Assembly (NCBI GenBank): GCA_025359965.1
Contig: JANYDC010000028.1
Coordinates: 1-64,000, forward strand
From: Pedosphaera sp.
GTDB lineage: Bacteria > Verrucomicrobiota > Verrucomicrobiia > Limisphaerales > SXQI01
Direction: 5' to 3'
Length of the DNA stretch: 64,000 nt
Shown here piece after piece: positions 27,230 to 35,446 of this stretch (position 1 is its first letter; every line of letters begins with the position of its first letter). Under the pieces are notes generated by a model. The model was not told where the DNA came from. It saw nothing but the letters and a program-made list of their open reading frames with translations, and made no database searches. Made by a program: the position numbers and the translations under genes.

Positions 27230-28546
27230 TCAGACGGTAACGGTCGAACCTGGAATGGCGATTTTGTAGGCGCCCTTGTCGTCGGGGAGGCTTTGCGGCA
27301 GGGCATCCCAAGCGTAGCTCTTCGGTGCGAGATCGATCTTGGAAGCCATGGCTGCATCCCATTCGATGACTTGGCCGGAATAAGTGGCCATACGGCCCAT
27401 GATACTGGTCATAGTGCTCTTCGCACCGCGCTCGGCTTCGTTGTAGGGAAGGTTGTTGCGGATCGCCTCGAACAAGTCGTCGTGCTCCTGCTGGTAGGGA
27501 TCCTTGGGTTGATCCGCCTTAAAGCGGAAAGGCGTCGGCCCGGTGATGCGGTTTCCCCCCACATCAGCACTGCCCTTGGTGCCCACCACATGTTCCGAAA
27601 CACTGCTCCAGCAGCCACGGATATGGCGGCATTGGCTGTAAAGACGGCTTCCATCGGCGTATTCAAACTCCACCGCGTGATGGTCAAAAATTTCTCCGTA
27701 TTCAATACCGGTGCGAACCTGACGCCCGCCCATGCCGTGGGCTTTGACTGGGTAACCGTTCTTAACCCAGTTGATGACATCCAGATTGTGGATGTGCTGT
27801 TCGTTGATGTGATCACCGCACAGCCAGTTGAAATAATACCAGTTCCGCATCTGGTAATCCATTTCAGTTTGACCGGGCTGGCGGGGTTTGACCCATACGC
27901 CGCCGTCATTCCAGTAAGCGCGCATGGAGACAATGTCGCCAATGGCACCGTCCTGAAGACGCTTGATGGTCTCGATGTACCCGGCTTGGTGATGACGCTG
28001 CAGACCCACGCCGATTTTCAAATCCTTTTTCTTGGCTTCAGCCGCAGCGGCAATCACCCGACGAACGCCCACCGCGTCGACCGCGACCGGCTTTTCCATG
28101 AAAATGTGCTTACCCTGTCGGACCGCTTCCTCGAAATGGATTGGGCGGAAGCCAGGAGGGGTTGCGAGAATGACCACATCTGCCAAGGCGATGGCCTTCT
28201 TGTAGGCGTCGAAGCCGATAAATTTGTTTTCCTCAGGAACATCCACCCGATCTTTGGCTTGGTTCTTAAGGTTGGCGAGGCTTCCTTCAAGTCGATCCTT
28301 ATAGGCGTCGGCCATGGCGATGAGTTTGATCGGTCCCTTGGTGGAAAGGGCCTGACCGGCGGCACCCGAACCACGGCCACCGCAGCCGATAAGGGCGATC
28401 TTTAGCTCATCACTGCCGGCTCCGTGGGCGCCCCTCTCGATGGATAGAGCGCCGAGCAAAGCGCCTCCGGTCAAGATGGATGTATTTTGGATAAAGTTGC
28501 GGCGACTCAACGGGCCGGACTCTTGGTTTTCGATTCGATCACTCAT
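27230..28546 (-). CDS. Gfo/Idh/MocA family oxidoreductase with Tat-like signal
   Basis: A 438-residue exported oxidoreductase. The N-terminus SRRNFIQNTSILTGGALLGAL is a twin-arginine signal. The NAD(P)-binding Rossmann fold follows with IALIGCGGRGSG, then the family signature GKHIFMEKPVAVD with the catalytic Lys, and the C-terminal beta-sheet domain. LCGDHINEQHIHNLDVINW carries the histidines often found at the active site. Members of this exported, Tat-dependent subfamily are numerous in Planctomycetes and Verrucomicrobia and act on sugars or sugar-like substrates; the substrate here is not known. It is transcribed divergently from nothing close by and is followed by the bidirectional terminator. 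Confidence 0.92.
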   Translation of the reverse strand: MSDRIENQESGPLSRRNFIQNTSILTGGALLGALSIERGAHGAGSDELKIALIGCGGRGSGAAGQALSTKGPIKLIAMADAYKDRLEGSLANLKNQAKDRVDVPEENKFIGFDAYKKAIALADVVILATPPGFRPIHFEEAVRQGKHIFMEKPVAVDAVGVRRVIAAAAEAKKKDLKIGVGLQRHHQAGYIETIKRLQDGAIGDIVSMRAYWNDGGVWVKPRQPGQTEMDYQMRNWYYFNWLCGDHINEQHIHNLDVINWVKNGYPVKAHGMGGRQVRTGIEYGEIFDHHAVEFEYADGSRLYSQCRHIRGCWSSVSEHVVGTKGSADVGGNRITGPTPFRFKADQPKDPYQQEHDDLFEAIRNNLPYNEAERGAKSTMTSIMGRMATYSGQVIEWDAAMASKIDLAPKSYAWDALPQSLPDDKGAYKIAIPGSTVTV

Positions 28547-28628
28547 GATGGCAAATGTTCTGGTCGTTCAGACGAGTTGAAAAGGCTGCCCATTCAACGG
28601 CGTTCTTAAAAGTGGTTACGCGCTGAAA

Positions 28629-30023
28629 CTAGTCCCTCTCCACGCCGCTTGTCCAATACTTACCGATCTCCTCGGAAGTGGGCACCTTCAGTGGGCGAAT
28701 CACACGGAATCCAAGAAACTGGGCGTCGGTGAGATACCAGATGCTCTTCGGCAGTTGAGGATCTTGAATTTTCCACGACTTGTCGGAGAACCGCCGGGCT
28801 GCGCTGCGCAGGGCGGGTGCCTCATCATCCCACGATCCACCTCTGGCCACATGAGGGTAGGGCTTGGTAGCTTTATTCCACGGCTCAACCGCCAGGCTGC
28901 CGGAAAGTTTTTTGTACATTTCCGGGTCATACTGGTCGAGGGTCCATTCGGTTACATTGCCGTGCATGTCGTATAAACCCCAAGGATTAGGCAGTTTCTT
29001 GCCGACCTTCTGATATTTGCCGTTGCTGTTGTCGCCGTACCAAGCGTAATCCCCAATCTTTGAGGCATCATTCCCAAAGGAGTAGGCCGTGGTCGTTCCA
29101 GCGCGGCACGCATATTCCCACTCCGCTTCCGTGGGCAAACGATAGAAGTGTCCCGTCTTCGCGCTCAGCCATTTGCAATAACTGTTGGCGGCGTGCTGGG
29201 TCATGCTGATGGCTGGATAACCGTCCTTACCCATGCCAAAACTCATTTCAACGTAAGGGGTGGTAGGACGGGCTAGAGCGTCCGCCAGATAATGTTCGCC
29301 GGACGGGGAGTTGAGCACCGCACGACGTTTCTTTTCCTCATCGGGGAATTGGAACAACTCGTACTCATTCCAAGTCACCTCGCATTTACCCATCCAGAAA
29401 GGCTCAATCTTAACCTTCGGCTGCGGACCCTCATCCGGTTTGCGCCCTGCCTCGCTCTCGGGGCTGCCCATGACAAATTCACCTGCGGGGATGGCCACCA
29501 GATCAAATGACACCACTGTGCCTGGAACCACTTCCTGATAAGCTTTCATGTCGCCGGCCACTTTTTCTTTGGAACTGGAGACAATGCGCCCATGGATTTC
29601 CTTGGTCGTGCCTATGTCGTCCACGGTGGCTGTGACCACCTTCTTGGAGGCAAGAGTAACGCCATCGGGCCAATTGGCTCCTTCGTCGATCCATCTTTTC
29701 AAGACCTCTATCTGAGCCTTGGGCAGCGGGCCACCCTTTTTCTTCGGCGGCATCAAATCATCGTCGTCCTCAGGGAGGGCCGTCATGGTGTAAAGTTTAC
29801 TCTCGGCGCTTTTGCCGGGAACAATGGCCTTCTTGCTCTCCCCTGTGGTAAAAGCAAACTCCTTAAGGTCCAGCCGCAAATCGCCTTTGGCGTGCGCGTT
29901 TTGGTGGCAGGATAAACAGTTGAATTCGAGGATCGGTTTGACCTCATCCACAAAACGCACCGGCGCAGCCCCCGCAAGAGGAACCACCGCCGCCCAACAC
30001 AAGCCAACAATGAAACGCTTCAT
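28629..30023 (-). CDS. Cytochrome c-type/formylglycine-generating-enzyme-like (SUMF1) fusion
   Basis: A 464-residue exported protein. After a signal peptide (FIVGLCWAAVVPLAGA) comes a planctomycete-type cytochrome segment with one haem motif, CLSCH, in VDEVKPILEFNCLSCHQNAHAKGDL and a later LMPPKKKGGPLP that may carry the Met ligand. From about residue 170 a SUMF1/FGE domain follows: VAIPAGEFVMGSPESEAGRKPDEGP, KCEVTWNEYELF, YRLPTEAEWEYACRAGTTT, LYDMHGNVTEWTLD and RGGSWDDEAPALRSAARR. True FGE enzymes have a pair of active-site cysteines near the C-terminus; none is visible here, so it may be a sugar- or protein-binding SUMF1-like module instead of a sulfatase activator. It is on the same strand as, and upstream of, the Gfo/Idh/MocA gene. 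Confidence 0.87.
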   Translation of the reverse strand: MKRFIVGLCWAAVVPLAGAAPVRFVDEVKPILEFNCLSCHQNAHAKGDLRLDLKEFAFTTGESKKAIVPGKSAESKLYTMTALPEDDDDLMPPKKKGGPLPKAQIEVLKRWIDEGANWPDGVTLASKKVVTATVDDIGTTKEIHGRIVSSSKEKVAGDMKAYQEVVPGTVVSFDLVAIPAGEFVMGSPESEAGRKPDEGPQPKVKIEPFWMGKCEVTWNEYELFQFPDEEKKRRAVLNSPSGEHYLADALARPTTPYVEMSFGMGKDGYPAISMTQHAANSYCKWLSAKTGHFYRLPTEAEWEYACRAGTTTAYSFGNDASKIGDYAWYGDNSNGKYQKVGKKLPNPWGLYDMHGNVTEWTLDQYDPEMYKKLSGSLAVEPWNKATKPYPHVARGGSWDDEAPALRSAARRFSDKSWKIQDPQLPKSIWYLTDAQFLGFRVIRPLKVPTSEEIGKYWTSGVERD

Positions 30024-30261
30024 TTAATCAATAGACGTAGAATGGTGGGCAATCCATTCGGCAAATGTCAATCCTGCCCGTATCGGATTCTGAGACAATG
30101 GACGAATGGTTCGGCGGAAGCAGCCATAAATTGATGAGCAATTTTGATTCCCCCCTTGCAAAGCCAGATTAAACAATACATTTTAATGCAAATCGCACTT
30201 AAGGATCCAATAAAAGACTCTTTTCTAAACTCCGCGCCTCGAACAAACACAAGTTTAAATC

Positions 30262-32034
30262 ATGCCCAACTTCCAACGATCATCCCGAGCGTCACTGATG
30301 AAATTCATGGCGCAGGCTATCACTGGTCCACTGCTTGTACTGAGCACACTTTCCACCTTAACTCTTCAATCCATGGCTGACACCTCTACCGCAGAATCAT
30401 ACATCAAGGAAGCACAGGAACTCATTGCCAATCGAGATTTTGACCGCGCCAAAGCCAAGCTCGAACTAGCTGATGTGGAGTTGGAGGACGTGCCGTCCGC
30501 GCAAAAGGAACCATTGGCCGCCGCTGTGAAAAAGGCTTTGGCCGACATGGCTGCTTCTCAGGTTTCCGCAAACAAACCCCGCTATCTGCGGACGCTGAAC
30601 AATCTTATTGATGAGGCCGAAGGTTCTGTGGGCAACTTGGCCACATGGTCGGGCGTTGAGAATCGGCTTAGTGAGCTCTTCGCTGATCCCGCCGCCAAAG
30701 CCGCCATCCCCGAGGAAATGGCCGTCGCTCAGAAAAAATTTACCACCTTCAAAAAACTGCATGGACGCAAAGCGGGGGCCGAGCTAACCATCATGGCCGA
30801 AGCCAACGTCAAACGCCTGGAGGAAGAGTGGGCCGACAAAAAAACCGACTTCACCAATCCCAATTCATCGCAAAACAGCCGAGATTCCGCCCTCCGGAGC
30901 TTGGGTTCATCCGTCCAGCGTCTTCGTCAACAGGTGAGTCAACTTCCGTCCGACGCCGATGCCACCAAGGTAATCATCGCCCGCATCGACAAAGTGGTGG
31001 CTGAATCCACCAGTCTTGCCGCCGAAGGAGAATCTGCTGAGGTCTTGGCGAGCATCAAGCGCAACATTGACAGCTATGCTGATGATTTCAAAGGTTGGGA
31101 ACAGGAATCCTCCACACCAGGTCCCACATGGGATGCTTACACCAAGGAGCACAACGACTCGATATCGGCTTTTTTCGCGCCAAAAACCAAAGAATTCCGC
31201 AACCGCATCGCATCGATTATTCATGATTTGACCAACCGCGAGGATTACAAGCCGGTAGCTGCCGTGCCCGCAGTGAAGTCATACGTTGACTCTGTTCAGG
31301 CGCAACTCAAACATGCCACTGAGACGCTAACCAAACGCATCCTCCCTGTTGTTGCTGCCGCAGAAAAGGCGACTGTTAAAGACCCCAGTGATCTCAGTCG
31401 GTTGCAGGACGATGTGCGCCTGGCACTTGGCGAGGATTCTGAACCGGCGAAGGCGATCATGGCAAAGCTTCAGGCCAAGCTCGACGCTAAATCATCCGCC
31501 ACAACTGGAGCCGCTGAAGCCCAGGAGAAACTTATTGTCGCTCTTCACGCCAAAGCTGACGAAATTTGGCCCGAGTTTGAGGCTGGCTTCAAAACCGCTA
31601 AACCAATCAATTTGGAGAAGGTCGGCCAGCAAATCCGGTTCACTTCAGATAATTTGATGGGATATCGTTTTAAACCGGGCGATTTTTATTTCGCGACCAC
31701 CCTCGGCGGGCGTCCGGTTGCCGCAAAATTTGCACCCGGCCTCAAAGAAGGCATCAACGCCATTGAGACCAAAATTGGACGCGCCTTGGGCGACAACGAT
31801 GACGACGGCAAGTGGGAGGTCATTGCCACCGTGACCGCACAGAAAGTGAAGCTGTTGGCCAAACGCGAGGCCGATTCCAGCGGGACAGTCGACGGCGTGG
31901 ATGTTAAAATCACCACCAATTACGCCGAATCTGTCGATGCCGTGGTCATCGAAATTGTCGCCGCCAAGTGCGGCCCATTCGCTGGCGCGAAAGGGCTGGG
32001 AATCCTTACCGCGGACGGAACAGTCACGAAGTGA
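30262..32034 (+). CDS. Large exported helical protein of unknown function
   Basis: A 590-residue protein with an N-terminal signal/membrane segment (AITGPLLVLSTLSTLTLQSMA). Residues about 40-440 are almost entirely helical and charged, with heptad-like stretches such as AESYIKEAQELIANRDFDRAKAKLELADV and LKHATETLTKRILPVVAAAE, resembling coiled-coil or TPR-like arrays. The last 130 residues, from KPINLEKVGQQIRFTS, form a beta-rich domain with GDFYFATTLGGRPVAAKF and WEVIATVTAQKVKLLAKREADS. I know no family for it. ATG 30298 is a possible alternative start; 30262 has no obvious ribosome-binding site. It precedes the tandem membrane-protein genes by 107 bases on the same strand. Confidence 0.75.
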   Translation: MPNFQRSSRASLMKFMAQAITGPLLVLSTLSTLTLQSMADTSTAESYIKEAQELIANRDFDRAKAKLELADVELEDVPSAQKEPLAAAVKKALADMAASQVSANKPRYLRTLNNLIDEAEGSVGNLATWSGVENRLSELFADPAAKAAIPEEMAVAQKKFTTFKKLHGRKAGAELTIMAEANVKRLEEEWADKKTDFTNPNSSQNSRDSALRSLGSSVQRLRQQVSQLPSDADATKVIIARIDKVVAESTSLAAEGESAEVLASIKRNIDSYADDFKGWEQESSTPGPTWDAYTKEHNDSISAFFAPKTKEFRNRIASIIHDLTNREDYKPVAAVPAVKSYVDSVQAQLKHATETLTKRILPVVAAAEKATVKDPSDLSRLQDDVRLALGEDSEPAKAIMAKLQAKLDAKSSATTGAAEAQEKLIVALHAKADEIWPEFEAGFKTAKPINLEKVGQQIRFTSDNLMGYRFKPGDFYFATTLGGRPVAAKFAPGLKEGINAIETKIGRALGDNDDDGKWEVIATVTAQKVKLLAKREADSSGTVDGVDVKITTNYAESVDAVVIEIVAAKCGPFAGAKGLGILTADGTVTK

Positions 32035-32140
32035 GCCAGAGCGACAATTCGATTTTTGCGGCAATGGTTCGGAAAATGAGAAGTCGGGGACACTTACGCT
32101 GTTCCGTGAACAATAATCGACTCTTGCCTCGTAAACCTGA

Positions 32141-32500
32141 ATGATCGAAACCGAACCACCGCCTCTTTCTCCAACCCCTGAGCGTTCTCCGTCCGTGTCA
32201 CGGAGAACCTCATATTGGCTCGTACCATTTGTTTTTCTAAGCCCCGCTTTGATCTCCCTCGTTTCAACGTGGTGTCGCCTCGGAGAAGCGGTTATTGGGA
32301 TAGACTTCTGCGCCAGCATATTAGCGGGAATCATTTGCAGTTTTTTAATCATCCGGAATAGCAGCCTTGATGTACCATTGATCATTTTTTTCTTCGTAGT
32401 TCTTGCCCCTGTTTTCGGCTTGGTGGCATTCGTCATCAGCATTCTAGGCTGCCTCATCGGGCAAAACACAGGCGGCACTTCCATCCGAATCGGTGGCTAA
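32141..32500 (+). CDS. Small membrane protein, tandem paralogue 1
   Basis: A 119-residue protein with a Pro/Ser-rich cytoplasmic-looking N-terminus (IETEPPPLSPTPERSPSVSRR) and three or four membrane segments from SYWLVPFVFLSPALISLV onward. A central CSFL (AGIICSFLIIRN) and the C-terminal GCLIGQNTGG recur in the two following genes, defining a family: Pro-rich head, YWP entry motif, CSFL, and a closing GC in a Gly-rich tail. No catalytic motif is visible. It is the first of three tandem copies; divergence is high (only scattered identities), so the duplication is old. Two more damaged relatives sit at 34744 and 35073. Confidence 0.65.
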   Translation: MIETEPPPLSPTPERSPSVSRRTSYWLVPFVFLSPALISLVSTWCRLGEAVIGIDFCASILAGIICSFLIIRNSSLDVPLIIFFFVVLAPVFGLVAFVISILGCLIGQNTGGTSIRIGG

Positions 32501-32513
32501 TTGGCAATCCAAT

Positions 32514-32870
32514 ATGAACCCACGGGAGCCAAACCTGCCCCCTCCTTTACCATCTCCATTTCCGCCCGGGGACTCTCGTAGACCCTACTGGCCGATTGCA
32601 TTGACTTTGATTGCTCCGGCCATGATCACGTGGCTGACCGTCTGGAGTGGAGTTGGGCACTATACTGTGGAGGTTGCGATTTTCGGCTCGGGTGTGGCAG
32701 GCTTTATTTGTAGTTTTCTTGCAGTAAGGAGGACCCGATTCGTGGTTTGGCAAAAAGCAGTGGTCTTTGTTTGCCTAGCCCCCTTTTTTGGTGCGGCCAG
32801 TCTCATCATGAGCTTCATCGGCTGCGGCATCGGCCAATCGATGGGAGGAAAAGGTGTACCGTTCCCGTAA
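32514..32870 (+). CDS. Small membrane protein, tandem paralogue 2
   Basis: About 118 residues: head NPREPNLPPPLPSPFPPGDSRR, then PYWPIALTLIAPAMITWLTV, GFICSFLAVRR, and FFGAASLIMSFIGCGIGQSMGG. It aligns with paralogue 1 along its full length by these motifs. ATG 32514 is preferred over GTG 32493, because 32493 lies inside the previous gene while 32514 starts just after it and the head motif begins with MNPREP, like the MIETEP and MIPPEP of its sisters. The function is unknown; a membrane-embedded partner for the radical SAM enzyme 450 bases downstream is possible but unproved. Confidence 0.65.
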   Translation: MNPREPNLPPPLPSPFPPGDSRRPYWPIALTLIAPAMITWLTVWSGVGHYTVEVAIFGSGVAGFICSFLAVRRTRFVVWQKAVVFVCLAPFFGAASLIMSFIGCGIGQSMGGKGVPFP

Positions 32871-32938
32871 CAACCAGCGAGCCTCTGGCTGACCGAGCTT
32901 GCATGCTTCGAATAACGGACTACGATGAGCCAAAACGC

Positions 32939-33286
32939 ATGATCCCACCGGAGCCTATCCAGTCTTTGAATCCGAGTTCGGAATCAAAAGACAACCCTTG
33001 CTCTCCTTCCTATTGGCCCATCCTCGGGGTTCTTGTCAGCCCAATGGTATTGGGATTAGTCCTTGTTCTGGGGCAGCGCGGCGAACCTAGTGGCATAGGG
33101 TTGGTGGTGCTGATGTTTATCGCGAGCGGCCCTATCTGCGCACACCTCACCCTCAAACGTTTCAAGGTAACCGGCTGGAAAAAGGTTGCTTCGTTCTTAC
33201 TGCTCACGCCTCTCTATGCAATGGTCAGCTTCGCCATGATCACTTGCGGCTGCGCCGCCATCGGCCTCATCAGTGGCAAACTATAA
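32939..33286 (+). CDS. Small membrane protein, tandem paralogue 3
   Basis: About 115 residues: head MIPPEPIQSLNPSSESK, then SYWPILGVLVSPMVLGLVLVL, an ICAHLTLKRF segment in place of CSFL, and a hydrophobic tail FAMITCGCAAIGLISG. ATG 32939 is favoured because it gives the same type of N-terminus as the two sister genes; ATG 32903 is in frame and 12 codons longer. It ends 33 bases before the radical SAM gene, so both are probably on one transcript. Confidence 0.65.
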   Translation: MIPPEPIQSLNPSSESKDNPCSPSYWPILGVLVSPMVLGLVLVLGQRGEPSGIGLVVLMFIASGPICAHLTLKRFKVTGWKKVASFLLLTPLYAMVSFAMITCGCAAIGLISGKL

Positions 33287-33319
33287 GATACTAATCGAGA
33301 TGATTTCCAAAAACATGCT

Positions 33320-34732
33320 ATGGCATCGATAAACTCATTGGTGCTCCCCGACGAACTGCTCAAGCAGACCACCTCACGTTGCCTCGTGTGCCACGCGCCC
33401 TGCCCTGCCGAGGTTTGGCGCACCGGCGGTATTTTCTCCAAGGTGTTTATGAAGCGCACCTGCCCCGAGCACGGCGAGACCAGCGTGTGCATTGCCTCCG
33501 ATGCTCGCTTCTATTGGTTGGCCAAAGGAAAATCGGAGAACGCCTGTTGCGGTGTCGGTTCAGCCAAAAGCAACTCCTCCTGCTGCCAATCCGCTGATGG
33601 TTCCAACCCCGGCACTCTCGGCCGCAACGCCGATCCCGGTGATGCCCTCGGCGTGATGGAAAAACTCTCCACATGCCTCGCGCTGATCGAGATCGTTAAC
33701 TCCTGCAACCTAAGCTGCCCAACCTGCTACGCCGATTCACCCCTCGGCACCCGCGAGAAAGTGGATGCCGTTCCATTGGACGATTTGAAGGCACGCATCC
33801 AAGGGGTGATTGATCGCAAGGGCGATATCGAAATCCTCCAACTCTCCGGTGGTGAACCCACGCTGCACCCGCAATTCTTCGAGCTTCTACGGTGGTTGCA
33901 GGACCATCCCAGAATCGATTATGTCCTCCTCAACACCAACGGCGTCCGAATCGCCAACGATGACGGCTTCGCCCGGGAACTCGGCGCGGCTTTTCAATAC
34001 GGACATTTTCAATTGTACCTACAGTTCGACGGCGTGCAGGAGGCCGGGCAGCATTTCCTCCGAGGTGCTGATCTGCGCGCGACCCGCGAGCGTTGCCTGG
34101 AACGCTGCCGAGAAATGAACCTGCCCGTGACACTTGCCATGACGGTCACACCGGGGAACCTGCCTTTCCTCTGGGAAGCCATCGAGTTCGGTCTGCGCTG
34201 GACCAACGTGCGCGGCATTTCCTTTCAACCCATCTTTACCAGCGGACGAATCCCCAACGCCACCACTACAACCTCCAAATCCACGACCCGACTCAACACC
34301 GCAGACATCATCCTGTCCTCCGTCGAGCAATCCGCAGGCAAACTGCGCTTCGAGGACTTCACTCCCCTGCCCTGCGGCGACCCCAATTGCGCCACCATCG
34401 GGTATCTGCTCAAGGTGGGCGGTGAAGTCCGGTCCGTGAGCGACTTCATCGACTTCACCAAAGTGCAGGATTTCCTCGGCACCAAAATCCGCTACAAACT
34501 GGAGGACCTCATGAAATGCGGTTGCGATTCCGAACCGCTCGGAGAACTGCTCAAACAATTCGAACTCGACGAATCCCACACCTTCCGCCTACTGATCAAA
34601 CCCTTCATGGACGCCGCCACCTGGGACGAAGACCGCATCGACCGCTGCTGCACTCACGTCATCCGCCCCGACGGCAAACTCGACTCCTTCTGCCGGTATT
34701 ACTCGGGCTTTGCTGATTGCCAGCCGAAGTGA
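33320..34732 (+). CDS. Radical SAM protein, COG1964 (MJ0619/Tes-like) type
   Basis: A 470-residue radical SAM enzyme. The N-terminal 115 residues hold metal-ligand pairs RCLVCHAPCP and KRTCPEHGE, a small zinc-binding region, followed by a Cys-rich linker (NACCGVG, SSCCQS). The radical SAM core starts with EIVNSCNLSCPTCYADS; the 4Fe-4S cysteines are C129, C133 and C136. Next are GDIEILQLSGGEPTLHPQFFELL (GGE motif) and VLLNTNGVRIA. The C-terminal part has further Cys (PLPCGDPNCATIGYL, KCGCDSE, RCCTHV). This architecture matches COG1964, which includes archaeal tetraether synthase-like enzymes acting on membrane lipids; that link is my recollection, not a demonstrated identity. Neighbours are small membrane proteins and an Lgt-like protein, consistent with lipid chemistry. 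Confidence 0.85.
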   Translation: MASINSLVLPDELLKQTTSRCLVCHAPCPAEVWRTGGIFSKVFMKRTCPEHGETSVCIASDARFYWLAKGKSENACCGVGSAKSNSSCCQSADGSNPGTLGRNADPGDALGVMEKLSTCLALIEIVNSCNLSCPTCYADSPLGTREKVDAVPLDDLKARIQGVIDRKGDIEILQLSGGEPTLHPQFFELLRWLQDHPRIDYVLLNTNGVRIANDDGFARELGAAFQYGHFQLYLQFDGVQEAGQHFLRGADLRATRERCLERCREMNLPVTLAMTVTPGNLPFLWEAIEFGLRWTNVRGISFQPIFTSGRIPNATTTTSKSTTRLNTADIILSSVEQSAGKLRFEDFTPLPCGDPNCATIGYLLKVGGEVRSVSDFIDFTKVQDFLGTKIRYKLEDLMKCGCDSEPLGELLKQFELDESHTFRLLIKPFMDAATWDEDRIDRCCTHVIRPDGKLDSFCRYYSGFADCQPK

Positions 34733-34743
34733 TACGTCATGCC

Positions 34744-35033
34744 ATGGAAAAGGAACCTGAACAGGCTGACAAAAACGGAAGAAGGGAGCCAAGGCTTCCC
34801 AGATTTGTTTGGCTACCATTTGCCTTCGTACCTTCGATCTTTGCGATCGCTGGGATTCGGACCAGCCTGTTTATTTTTTCGTTAACCATCCTCAACGCTT
34901 TTTGCAGCTTCCTGTCTGCATCCAAACTGCTCAGCATGTCCCAAGGAGGTATATTCAGCACATTAGGCTTGGGACTTGGACTGTTTTTTTCAACGCAGTG
35001 ATCAGCGTTTTCGTTGGGTGCACGCTACAATAG
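34744..35033 (+). pseudogene. Small membrane protein relative, frameshifted at a T7 tract
   Basis: Starts at ATG 34744 (EKEPEQADKNGRREPRLPR, then VWLPFAFVPSIFAIAGIRTS, NAFCSFLSASKLL). In frame it stops at 34999-35001 after FFSTQ. Reading one extra base in the T7 tract at 34984-34990 continues instead as FFFNAVISVFVGCTLQ to TAG at 35031-35033, matching the ending of the neighbour at 35073 (FLNAWIGVSIGSSVK). So the ancestral gene probably ran to 35033. It may be a recent frameshift, a sequencing error in the homopolymer, or an RNA-polymerase slippage site. The N-terminal ATG follows the radical SAM stop by 11 bases. Confidence 0.5.
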
Positions 35034-35072
35034 CATTCAATCCCATATTCTCACTAAAGTCGTGCTCGACAC

Positions 35073-35433
35073 ATGGAAGACGAACAAAATCAACTGGTGG
35101 GAAAGAATAAACCTGAGAAGCGCCTCTCAAAAATCGTTTGGCTTTTCTGTGCATTCATCCCATCTGCTGTCATAATTTAGTGCTTTAAACACCCAATGCC
35201 TTTGCTGGAGTTATCCATGATTATCAGCTCCCGATATATGGACAAAAATTTAGCCCTACTTGTCGCGGTGCTGGTCATCATCAACGCCGTCTGCTGTTTC
35301 GTGTCCGGCGCAAAACTGGCTGGGGGTTTGGGCGGTAAACCAATTCGGATAACTCTCGGATTAGCTTTGGGTTTGGTGTTCTGTTTTTTTGAACGCTTGG
35401 ATCGGTGTTTCCATTGGAAGTTCTGTAAAATAG
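35073..35433 (+). pseudogene. Small membrane protein relative, broken by stop and frameshift
   Basis: ATG 35073 opens MEDEQNQLVGKNKPEKRLSK, then IVWLFCAFIPSAVII, parallel to the gene at 34744. An in-frame TAG at 35178-35180 interrupts it; homology then resumes as LALLVAVLVIINAVCCFVSGAKLAGG. A second lesion lies in the T7 tract at 35384-35390, where removing one base restores LNAWIGVSIGSSVK to the TAG at 35431-35433. The downstream fragment could be translated from 35196 as a separate 84-residue ORF. With two lesions it is best read as a decayed copy of its neighbour. The lipoprotein transferase-like gene begins 14 bases later. Confidence 0.55.
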
Positions 35434-35446
35434 TGACGATAATTCC

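Noticed and set aside
27218-28405. Plus-strand ORF of 395 codons
   Set aside because: Antisense shadow of the Gfo/Idh/MocA gene, which has clear family motifs.
31645-32484. Minus-strand ORF of 279 codons
   Set aside because: Antisense to the 590-residue protein and the first small membrane protein; its translation is low-complexity and feature-free.
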